Shown here piece after piece: positions 22,266-34,500 of a stretch of 35,825 bases of DNA (position 1 is its first letter; each line of letters begins with the position of its first letter). The DNA is from Reclinomonas americana ATCC 50394 (Eukaryota; Jakobida; Jakobea; Jakobida). Made by a program: the position numbers and the translations under genes. The notes beneath the pieces were generated by a model. The model made no database searches, had not been told where the DNA came from, and worked only from the letters and a program-made list of their open reading frames with translations. The stretch covers positions 1 to 35,825 of the forward strand of contig PS015650.1 of NCBI GenBank assembly GCA_048213135.1, written 5' to 3'.

Positions 22266-25200
22266 TTACTCAGTCGCATCGCCCTCGTCCAGTCCAGCAT
22301 ACACACTGCAGGGACACACCCCGCGTCAGCGACACGACCGATACACCGACAGGAGCACAAACAGTGAGACACGCAACAAGGAAGTGGCACTGGCGTCGAG
22401 ATCGATGGCAGACGTCTGCAGCACACACACACACACACGCATACACATAAGTCGCCACCGCCAACCGAAGCGGGAAGAAATAAGAACAAACACGCAACGT
22501 GATAGACGGCCGTCTGCAGCCGTCGAGCAGCAAACTCTTTGCTCGTGTACGACGGCCATCGGAGCTTCTGGAAGCAAGCCGATGCCTCCGGCAGGCGAGT
22601 GTCAGGCGATGCCGAGCTCGAATCGTGCTTCTGCACAATGATGCGGAATTCGGAACCCTCGCCCCGATGCGGCAGACGACGGCGACCGCTGATGAAGCGA
22701 AGGAACAGCGAGCGCTCCTGCGGCGTCATGTCACGGAGCGCCGCCCACAAGTACTGGACCGACGGTGAGCTCGAGCTCAGACCGCCGTCGTATTGGGTGA
22801 GTTCCTGGATAAACACAAAGGGCACGTCAGTGACGTGAACGAACACACGTAAAAGAGAAGAAGAGGTGACGGCGCACACACACGCACCATGAGCTTCTCC
22901 ACCGTCACGTTCGGCTCGCCGCAGACCCGAGTCTCCAGCAGCGCTGCCGACATGACGAGCAGCAGACCGCGCGGCAGAATCTCGTACATGCCTCCGCGAA
23001 TGGCTTCCACCTGACGCTTCGACTGTGTGTGCATCCCACGCCACACGTGAGCTCCCCGTCGGTCAAGTCAACTCTGCTCACATTGCACTCCACACAAACC
23101 TCGGAGATCTTGGCAGCAACACACAGATCAATGTACTCGGGCAGAGTCTCCCACCTGCACACACAATCAGCCAAAATAACATGCAACACCAAACACGAGC
23201 AGGCGACGCAACGTCACGGTGATATTTCGACCGTTCGGCTTGAGCTCGCGGCTGGCTTGCTTGCCGGAGAGTGACATCTCAAACGTGAGCGGCACCTCCT
23301 CGGAAAGCGGCGTACCGTCCTCGTCCGGTCCCTTGTCAGCCACCTTGCGCAACGAGTCGATCCCTGTGGCTGGTGGCGAGGAATGACGAAAACACATCAT
23401 GAGATCACACACCACATGCAGCGCCACAAATCAGGCCACTGCACGAACCGAATGCATGGTCCATGCCGCCAATGTCAGCCAGATCGATCTCCTCGCCGAC
23501 CAGAGCCTTCCACACCACCAAATCAATGTCCAGATCCAGCGGCTGGTTCAGCTTGAAGGCAATGGCAAACAGCACACCCAGGTTGCGGTACATTTGCATG
23601 TGGTGGGCGGCGGTGGACTCGGGATTGAGAAGCATGCTACCGCGACGATCACCGACACCGGTGGTGGCTGCGCAGCGGACACTAGTGAGACGACAGAATG
23701 AACAAAAAACACGAAATCCGCTACACGCCGCAACTGTTGGGCGACGGAATCAGCAGCGGGAGCGCATTGGACATGAGCTCTGTGGCCATCTCCGAAATCG
23801 AATCGTGATACAAGGCACCTGTCATCATCTCCTGCACATGAGCAGCCACGTTCTATTGACAACAATATGGCTGATCGATCACACCGACCTCCATCAATGC
23901 CGCCTTCGCCAAGGAACTTGACGTTCCACGCACGCGCCGCAGCCACCAGCGACGCGGCAGGTCGGCCACTCAGTGCGTTGAACACTTGCATGAAGATGGT
24001 GTCGGCGCAGCGCGGATCCTTCACCGGCTCTGTGAACATGGCACACGTCAGCAACAGCAGCGGTGACACAGGGGGGAAACGTCGGGCAACACGCAACTGC
24101 GACGGTGCACAAGGGCCTTGACGCGATTCAGCTCAATCTGCGCGCCACTGCCGTCGCGCCGTGCCGCCGGGCTGAGACTCGCTGCAATCCGCTGGAACTG
24201 GGCGACGGTCAAGTATCGCTTGGCGCGAATGAACAACTGAACAAGCAGAGAGTGGCAATGTGTCAGTGCGAAATCGCGATGTAGGACGCGAAAGTCACAA
24301 ACCCGGCCAAAGAGCGACGGGAACATGGATCCCATCTCGCCGCTCACACGCGACATGTCGGCGTAGCGCAATCCGGTGTCGACCAGAGCGTTGAATGCCG
24401 CAATCTGACGCACGCGGAGTGCCAGAAGCTCGGGGGGAATCTGTGTGCACAAAAGTGAGAATGACATTCGCAGGTCCACCACTGCTGCTTTTGTTTTCTT
24501 TTTTGCGTCACCGTATTCAGTCGCGAGTTCGCCGCCACATCGAGCGGCAAGAAGCCGGCCTGCGGAGAGCCGGCGACCGGGGACACCACGGTGGTGCCCA
24601 AATTGAACGGCGCTCGGCTGGCCTCCTCGTACTTGGACAAGGCGTCGACAAGCACCGCATCGACGGCAGGGGTGAAGAATTGCCTGCACAGTCACGTAAG
24701 CACATATATGGAGGTGCGAGTGTGCACACGCCAGAACACGTACCGCAGCAGGCGACGCAGGCGGGACATGTAGCCCGGATGCGCGTCGCTGGATGAGCCA
24801 CCGCTCTCCACCAAGAGCGCGTCGTCAACATGCGCGCAGCATTGCACGGGCATACCCGTTTCCTGTGCGATCGCACTGACAGACTTCCAGGATGGCGGCT
24901 CGTCCACGTCCACCAACAGACTGGTGACCGCCACCAGCTCGTGCAGGACGCATAGCAGCGGTGCCTTGCTCTCCAAGGCGCCAGTGCTTGTGCTGCGCTC
25001 CGCTTCCACCGCCAGTTGCGACGACTGGAACGGAACAATCAGCGGCGAATCCAGCGGCAGGTGCGTTGCTGCGCCGACAACGAATCCACCACATGAGAAA
25101 AACGCACACACACAAAAACAAAAAATTGGAAGGGAGGGAGCAGGGCACCCACCGGTGCGAGTGCGAGTGACGAATGCTTCGACTGAGCCATCGTCGGTGA

Positions 25201-25407
25201 CGCCCGTCGAGATGCGCATCAGCGGCACCTCACGTGCGTCAATCACCGACTCGACCTCGCCAACGAGCCACACGTCGCCGACTTGCACTTCCACCACGTC
25301 GGCCACGTCAATGAACGGCTCAATGTTGACCTCACCCAGCGAGTACACCGCTGCCACGGAGTGTCAGTCACCGGCACTGGAGATCACAATGTGCACACAC
25401 ATAGAAA

Positions 25408-25502
<95 letters not shown>

Positions 25503-28500
25503 CGACGACGACGGTACGGCGGTCGGCCGGACGACGACGACGACGNNNNNNNNNNNNNNNNNNNNNNNNNNNNNNNNNNNNNNNNNNNNNNNNNNNNNNN
25601 NNNNNNNNNNNNNNNNNNNNNNNNNNNNNNNNNNNNNNNNNNNNNNNNNNNNNNNNNNNNNNNNNNNNNNNNNNNNNNNNNNNNNNNNNNNNNNNNNNNN
25701 NNNNNNNNNNNNNNNNNNNNNNNNNNNNNNNNNNNNNNNNNNNNNNNNNNNNNNNNNNNNNNNNNNNNNNNNNNNNNNNNNNNNNNNNNNNNNNNNNNNN
25801 NNNNNNNNNNNNNNNNNNNNNNNNNNNNNNNNNNNNNNNNNNNNNNNNNNNNNNNNNNNNNNNNNNNNNNNNNNNNNNNNNNNNNNNNNNNNNNNNNNNN
25901 NNNNNNNNNNNNNNNNNNNNNNNNNNNNNNNNNNNNNNNNNNNNNNNNNNNNNNNNNNNNNNNNNNNNNNNNNNNNNNNNNNNNNNNNNNNNNNNNNNNN
26001 NNNNNNNNNNNNNNNNNNNNNNNNNNNNNNNNNNNNNNNNNNNNNNNNNNNNNNNNNNNNNNNNNNNNNNNNNNNNNNNNNNNNNNNNNNNNNNNNNNNN
26101 NNNNNNNNNNNNNNNNNNNNNNNNNNNNNNNNNNNNNNNNNNNNNNNNNNNNNNNNNNNNNNNNNNNNNNNNNNNNNCGACGAGGTGACGTCCTAAACAA
26201 CGACAACGACTGTTTCAGTGCCTCGCAAACGACAACCTATCGTATTGTTGTGCACATCACGGAACTCGGATGACACCGCGAGTGCCGGCCACGGCAGCCA
26301 TATCGCCATTCCACTGCACACTGGTGGTGGAACCGACGGCTGTGCGCTGGCAACGCTGACGCAACAACGCCACATCAGTCTCGATAAACACGGGCAGACC
26401 AGCCACCAAATCGTCCACGCTGGCCAGCGCTGCACCAGGTGCCACCGCACCAGCAGCGGCGGCAGCAGCAGCTGGAGCGGAACCAGAGCCAGCGGCCGGC
26501 GCATCGGCAGCCACACGGTACAACGTGTCCCACGGCAACACCCAGATGTCGCCACTCTCAAAGCGCACACGAGCATTTTGTGTCGGTGTCACCTCCTGCA
26601 CAACAGCAACAACGACAAACAAAGAATGAGACACTCTGCTTTCCATCACTCTCGCCGCTCTCTTGACGCGATGCGACGCAACGCGAACAACGCCTCGCTT
26701 GCCAGCAATGGCCGCCATGCTTGAGTTCCAGCCGACGTGCGTGCGTGTTCCTGGGGCCGCGCGTGTGCACCGCTGCTGCAGTACCGCCGAGTCGCGTTCC
26801 ACAAATACTTGCAGGTCGACCACCAGGTCACCGACGCCAGCGAGAAGTGCTCCAGGGCGAGCTGCACCAGCCGCACCAGGGGCGGCGGCAGCAGCAGCAG
26901 CGCCAGCAGCAGCGGCGGCCGCCGCCGGCGGGGCCGCCGGGACAACTTCGGCCACTCGGTACAGGGTGTCGAAGGGCTGCAGCATGCATATACATGTGTG
27001 TGTGTGTGAGTCGGNNNNNNNNNNNNNNNNNNNNNNNNNNNNNNNNNNNNNNNNNNNNNNNNNNNNNNNNNNNNNNNNNNNNNNNNNNNNNNNNNNNNNN
27101 NNNNNNNNNNNNNNNNNNNNNNNNNNNNNNNNNNNNNNNNNNNNNNNNNNNNNNNNNNNNNNNNNNNNNNNNNNNNNNNNNNNNNNNNNNNNNNNNNNNN
27201 NNNNNNNNNNNNNNNNNNNNNNNNNNNNNNNNNNNNNNNNNNNNNNNNNNNNNNNNNNNNNNNNNNNNNNNNNNNNNNNNNNNNNNNNNNNNNNNNNNNN
27301 NNNNNNNNNNNNNNNNNNNNNNNNNNNNNNNNNNNNNNNNNNNNNNNNNNNNNNNNNNNNNNNNNNNNNNNNNNNNNNNNNNNNNNNNNNNNNNNNNNNN
27401 NNNNNNNNNNNNNNNNNNNNNNNNNNNNNNNNNNNNNNNNNNNNNNNNNNNNNNNNNNNNNNNNNNNNNNNNNNNNNNNNNNNNNNNNNNNNNNNNNNNN
27501 NNNNNNNNNNNNNNNNNNNNNNNNNNNNNNNNNNNNNNNNNNNNNNNNNNNNNNNNNNNNNNNNNNNNNNNNNNNNNNNNNNNNNNNNNNNNNNNNNNNN
27601 NNNNNNNNNNNNNNNNNNNNNNAATAAATCACCACAAGCCACCGGCATGAGCAGCAAAGACGGGGGAGGGACGAAATAAACGAGCGCACCAATGCCCACG
27701 AATCGCCATTGTCGAAAATGACACGTGCGTTGCGCGATCCAGTTGGCTCCTGCAGTGTGCGCACAAAACCGGTGAGCCCACCTGTCTTGTGCAAGGCACA
27801 ACACAAAGTCACACGTAACTCGAATGACGCCGCGGGCGCCGGCAATCGCCGACATGCGTGAGCTCCAACCGGCACTGGACGACGCACCGGGTGCGGTGCG
27901 GCCGCAGCGCTGCTCGAGCAACGCAGCATCGCGCTCCACAATCACAGCCAAGTTGGCCTGGATGTCGTCGACTCCAGTCAGTGCCGCACCAACAACCGGC
28001 GGTGGTGGCGGCGGCTCCTCAATCAGAGCGTCGAACGGCAGACCCCAAGGACGGGGCTGATTCGGTGCCTGCATGCGGCAGTTGGGGCCAATGACCTCAG
28101 TCACACGGCCACGCTGGCCAGCAAGTGCAGCCATCGCCTCGACCCAGCCCACTGGATCCGAGGCGCCCGGAGCAGGGCGCGTGCACAGTCGACGCAGTTC
28201 ATCGCCGTCGCCAATGACGCGGACATACATACCCACGCGCAGCTGACCGGCGTTCTGCAACGGCATCACCGCCTGTCGAAAAATGAAGGAGAAAAGAGAG
28301 AGAAGTCAGTGCGTGCAAGCGATGAACTCGCATGAGCTTGCTCTAGAGTACCTGGGCATTGAAACGAGTGACCTGTGGCAAAAGGACAGTGATGAGCAAG
28401 CAAACAATGCGAAGGTCACAAGCACGCGGATACAAACCTCGAATGGCGCAGGGGAGACGGCAATCACCGACACCGCAGTGGAGATGACTGTGGACAGGCG

Positions 28501-31500
28501 GAAGTGCGGAACGTCGACGCCAGTCTTGTAGGTCACCGGCTGGAACGTCTGGCGGCAGCGGATCGGACCCGGAGACACCACAGACGGCACCAACCACCGG
28601 TCGACCAGCGTCGGCGGCATCTTCGATTCTGGACCGCTCTCCGGAGCTGCGCACCGTGGGTAAGCAACTACCGGAAAGGGAGACAGTGAGAATATAGAAA
28701 GCCGCCGTACCATGCACCACCAGCTGGCCGCTCGACAAGTCGGCACACAGGAGCCCGGCAGTCGAGTGCCCGATGCGTCCGTCGCGAGTCACCTCCCAGA
28801 TGCACTCCGCCGCCGGCGAGTCGCGCGAGAACGGCGTCAACGTCAGACGCCCGCCAGAACCGACGGAAAGGGCGCGATCGCCAAACATGAGACACACCGC
28901 TGCGCACCACAAACATACGTCGTGAGCCCACCCCAGTGTTACACAATCTGAGTGGCAAACACGAAATGTCCACGCAACGTCCGACAGCAGCACGCCGAAT
29001 CACCGGCGAAACGCCCTGCGACATGGGCTCGTGCAACAGGTCGCCACCGAGGCCATTGTTGAGCAGGCGCACTCGTGCAACCACGGGTGTGCGAGCAGAT
29101 GCAACGCCAATCTCTTCGACCACACCGTGCTGCTTGCGCACAGCAGGTCCGCGCGTGCAACCGCGAGAGTGGTACAGCACCTGGCGGGAAAAAATAAGGC
29201 AACGTCAGCGACACGAGCAAACACACACACACACGTGACAGTCGCGAGAGACAAACCTCTGTGCCGCGACGCACGGCGTGCACAAACGGCTGGTCAAAGG
29301 AGGAGCACGGTCAGTACGGGCACATGCTCGGGGCATCGACACACAGCACAAACCGGTTGCTGCAACAGCCGGATGGAGTGCTGAAGCGAGCTGGCGGCGT
29401 ACAAGAGTTCCGCATACGCTTGTACTTGAACATCTGCAATCGGCGAGCTGCACTCGGCCAGTTTGGCTTCGGCGACGAGTGTCTCCAGCAGACGGCCCAG
29501 CTCCACTGCAACACAAAAAGCACAGCACAAGTGAGTAAACAGAGGCGGTGGGACTGGGAGACGACGAATAAACACTGTTGTGTGCGTACCTTGAGCCTCA
29601 CGCGGGTACGATGTCAGCATATCTGCACAGCAGGAAGATTAGCCACAGTAACAGTCGTGCCGAAAATGAGCACCACGCAGATGCGAACCTCGAGCCACGT
29701 ACAAGGCCACCAGCCGGTCCTGCAGGGACCAGCCGAGAGTCTGCGACGAGAAGGCAGCCGTCACCAGACGCTCCAGCGCATCCGGCGAGAAAATCGCCTC
29801 GGGCGCCACAGCTCGGCGCACGCTGGAAGCGAGCACCGACAACGCAAAGCGCACAGAAGTGTTGGCGAAAGCACCAGCAGCCTCCGGAGCTTCCACTGGC
29901 GACACGGGCAGGTTGTGACGCGTGCCGAGACGCGTCAAGGCCACATTCACCAGCGAGCCGAGGGCGCGCTGGTCGCGCACTGCAGTGAAGAGGCCTTCGA
30001 CCAAGCTCGACACATCTGAGAAAGAGTGTTAGCAGCAAACACAAACGGCAACTTGCGTAGAACCCTTCGTCAAAAAAAACCTTCATCAGACAGCACGGTG
30101 CCTGCTGAGCGCAGCACCGCCTTCCACATTTGATCCCAGCTGTCGATCTGCAAGCTGGCCACCGACAACGGCGCATTGGTCGGCCAGTGCTGGAAGGCGA
30201 CGAGCAGAGCTGCACGGCCCTCGGCCACAGCAACACTCTGGCCCAGCAACGCGAACCACGCAGCCTGTCGTTGTCCCGGCGAGAGCCTCTCCACCAGAGA
30301 GCCGAGTCCGTGACGAGACGACGTCTCGTCGACTGCGCGCAGCACAAATAATCAGTGAGGTCACTGCATGTTCACCATAGCAGACTGCACATCCACGCAC
30401 ATCCAGGCGCCGCGAGCGAGTCGGAGTACAGAGAGCTGGGCGACGCGCTTCCACTGCCGCTCGCAGCCGAGGCAGACGCTCCGCCACTGGCGGCCGCAGG
30501 AGCAGCGGCACCTTCGGCAGGCGGCAGCGCAATGTCGGCCACCATGACCCAGTAATCACGACCGGTTCCTGTGGATGGACATTCAGCACGGACGAACGCA
30601 ACAATGTGAACGAAACAAAAATGAAGCGCGGCACGAAACGGTCCCAGTGAACGCGGAATGGGCGAGTGTTATCACCGACATCCACGCGGTTGACCGAGCC
30701 TGCGAGCATACTTCATAAATGGACCGACAACAAGCACCGCACTGCTCGTCTGCATCGCAAACCTCGGTCGCCGACGGCAAACACGCCTTCCGAATCGCGA
30801 GCGGCCACGACAACAGTGCCATTCTCCACATTGGTCCGCAGGTACGCCAGGTACTGCGTCGTGTCGCCACCAAAGTCCGCCAGTGTGCGCACACTCGCCG
30901 CACTTGATGAACCTGGTGCGACAGAGGTGAACTCAGCAACAGCATAAAAGCATGCGCGCGCGTGTGTGTGCACAATGGAAACGCACCAGCAGCGGGCGCG
31001 CCAGCCGCAGCACCGGCAGCAGCCAGTGTCAGCTGATCAGCCGGGAAGGTGGCACGCTCGCCGCCAGTCAGCTGCGCGCGCGCGTACACACGCAGATAAG
31101 GGCCATGCAACGCGATTTCCACGCCATTTCACGAGGCATAGATGAACATACCTCGACCGTCACCGATGTGGTGGCCGGCATCGCACGCAGTTGGCTGAGG
31201 TACGTGCGGTCCACGCTGACCACACGACCTGTACGGCCAGAATCCTCCGCCCCGATGCACACCTCGGTACCAGGTTGGACACTGTGCACAACATGGTGAG
31301 CAGGGCACGCCAAAGCAGGTAAGCACAGTGACACACGGGAGACGCAACGTGCGGGCCACATACGCGGCATACTGTGCCGCTGAGGCGAATTCTTCGCGCG
31401 GACGCACTGCCGATACGGCGGCACTGGGCGACGGAGCAACGTCACCGCGCGAAGCCCAGAAGGATTCCGGAGCGGTGGCAAATGTTGGCACATCAGCCGG

Positions 31501-34500
31501 GGCGGCGACGCCGCTACCACTTGCACCACTGCCGCCAATCTTGATGCCAGGAACACGCTGCGAGGCAAGCACGGTGAGCGTGGCGATTTGAAAAACTGCT
31601 GCATGTTGCGGAGCACTTTCCCCAATTCACCTTTTTCACGCATGCCTCGCAAAGATCGTAGCTGCACAGCGAGCAATGCCACATGCGCTCTTGCTGGTGA
31701 ATGTTCTTGGTACGGCACACATCGCACTGTGCACTTGCGCCAAGTCCGTAGCGAGCAACATAGCTCGGTGGGCACTGTCGGCAGAGCATCTGCATCCGGT
31801 GACCTTTGTCGCACATGACAGAAGTTCCGGCTGCCTCCGACTGCACACACAAGTAAGCATCTCAATTGCTTTGAGATTAAAAAAGAACACCCCGAACCAG
31901 CAGTGTGGCCAGTNNNNNNNNNNNNNNNNNNNNGGAGACGACATCAGGCTGAGAACATCAGGCGACGCATCGACCAGGCTCGGGCTCGGACTCATGTCGA
32001 CCGACGACCGATCCACGGGGAGAAGCCACGAGAGCGACTTGATAACTTCGGCCTCGGACGGACCAGCTGCATGCAAACACGAACACGCACACAAACGCAT
32101 GTGAGCACAAGAAAGCAACCGAGCATGCCACTCAAGTCACTCACCTCCGCGGCTTGCCACCTTGACTGCAGCAAATCGACGGCGCAGGCTACCCAACACC
32201 TCATCGCCACGCGTCGTGCGAGCGCTTGACATCAAGCGCACGAGCAGGCCGACGACTGGCGGACTCGCATCTGCATGAGAGAAACACACAAAAGATGATG
32301 TGAGTGGCCCTGCAACAAGAGCTGCGATTGTGGGAGCGAGAGGAACACACCTGCACCGTGGTCGTACAGTACGGAGAGCACACGACAACCGGCGGCGGCC
32401 AAGGCGGATCCGCGCAGGTGCAGCGCGAGCGAGTCGACCAAGCGTTGCGGCGTAACCGACGGGCCCGCCACCACACCACACAGGCTAATGGCAGTCGTCA
32501 GCGCAGCCGGCAAGTGCTGCAGCTTCTCGCAGAACGCCGGTGGCGGCGGCTCCACCTACACGAGCCAGCAAAAGGTGGTCAGCTTATGTTCAGCAGTTAT
32601 TTCAAGTAGCAAAACACGTACCGAGTCCACAGCTTGCAGCGAGGAGGTGTCGAACACCACCGACACCGACGGCTCCGACGCGAAGATGCACGTGCAACGG
32701 CCGGGGATGGGAACATCACGAGCAGAAATGACACCCGATCCGCGACCGGCCATCTGAATGGTCGCACCCTCGATTGGCACAGGCCAGTAGCCACCGAGAA
32801 CGGCCATGGCCACCAGCGCCAATCGGAAACTCTGAGTCGGGAGCGACTCGATGCCCTCGACACCACTGGCGGCGAGCGGCTGCAGCGCCTCGTCCAGCAT
32901 GCTGGCCACCTGCGGTCCCCAGTGCGCGTCGCTGGCCAATCGGCGAAGCATAAAGACGTACGACTGCGCCTTGACCGTGTTAACCGAGCGAGCCTCACTG
33001 CTTTCGGCTGTGTGACACCGGAGAAAACGGGTAAGCAAGGGCATGCACTCTTGTCTCACACAGACGAGAGCGCGCACCATCGATAATGGTGGGCAGTCCA
33101 TTTGCTGCCTCGTGCAAGAAGTACGACAGCGGACGCTGCTCGTGAAGGGCGCGTGCGAGATCGAATGCTGCCGGTGGAGGAAAAACAGCAAAAAGGTGAG
33201 TGAGGGGCGGGACAGGCGGCACACTGCTCGGCACCGGCAGCACTCACAAGCAGAGAGCGGAACCATGCGACGGAGGAGATGAACAGCCATGATCACCAGG
33301 CTTTGGTCCTCCAGTGCAGGCGACTCTGTAAACACGGACGTACAGTGTGTGTGTGTGTGTGAGCACTCGACACAGCTGCATCGTCGCCCTCGAGGACACA
33401 CACCCTCGGTAATCTGAATGAGAGCCAACACGCTACCGAGATGGCGTTCGGTGACAGGCACAAAACTGGCTGTCGTGCCAGTGGCGAACTGGACCAAGCG
33501 GTCCGTCGTGTCGACCTCGCGCGCAGCCACGCCGACCGTGATCAACATGTGCGCCGCCTCGAAAAGAGCATCGACGGCAGACGAGCCCTTCACACTCGGC
33601 GGAGCCGTGGCCAACAATCCGAACAGAGAGAACAGCATGTCGGCAATCATGTCCAGCAACTCTGCAGTGATGGACGGTCAGTCAGCTACCGCACGTGCGA
33701 CATTGCAGGGACGGACTCACGGATCGAGTCGGCCGAGTGGTTCTGTCCTGGCGTAATCGACGCGCCAAAGAAGCACGAGAGACTCATCAGGGCCAGCGAG
33801 CTTGCCTGACGCAATTCGTGAACTGCATGCAGTACGCGTTAGGCACACACGCACATAGTGAAGAATGGAAACATCCCCACATTCCACCACTGACGAACCC
33901 GTGGGACCCGGCAGACCAGCCTGCTTGCCACACTCGACCAACGGTGCCACATCTGACACCGACGCACGGAGCATGGAGCGCAGCGCCGAACCAACAGCAT
34001 CTGACAGCACCGTCACGCCACTGTCCGGACGCACGAGACCGCCGAGAGTTTCCACCAGTGCACGCACGTCACTGGGCGCGGAACCGTGCGGACCGAGCAG
34101 CAGGCGCAGACCGAGCACGTTGCGGAAGAGAGCCAGCGAACGCAGTGGAGTTCCTGCATCGGCAGACGAGGCGCTACTGCCGCCGGAGGCTGGCGACAAT
34201 GCCGAAAGAGGAGAGGTAATATCCGGCACCTCAATCAACCCGGCCGCTGCGTAACAATGAGAGAATGGTCGGCAGTAGCGCGAACAAGTGACAAACCTGA
34301 ACCACCGACAGCAGCGCGAATCATGCTGTAGAATGACGAACGGAGATTGTCCGCTACCTCAATCGTGCACGCCTGCGCACAACAACAACAACAAAAGACA
34401 AGTCGGGTCAGTCTCGTCAGCAGGGAGCACCAAGGACGGATGACACAAACGCACATGCAGGCCGTGAGCGTAGTGACGGCTGTTGACCGAATTGGCCACC

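Noticed and set aside
21434-23044. A 536-residue minus-strand frame spanning the 3' ends of two convergent genes
   Set aside because: It is antisense to the coiled-coil exon 21007-22142 and reads through the introns of the HECT gene. Its composition (Cys/Ser/Ala-rich) is that of a shadow frame.
25409-25545. CA array plus GAC tract as a CRISPR-like or telomeric array
   Set aside because: It is a pure dinucleotide microsatellite without spacers, and it lies in the middle of a gene beside an assembly gap.
25501-25545. GAC/CGG-rich stretch as a coding poly-Asp or poly-Arg exon
   Set aside because: It directly follows the CA array, has no splice sites that join it to neighbours, and runs into N.
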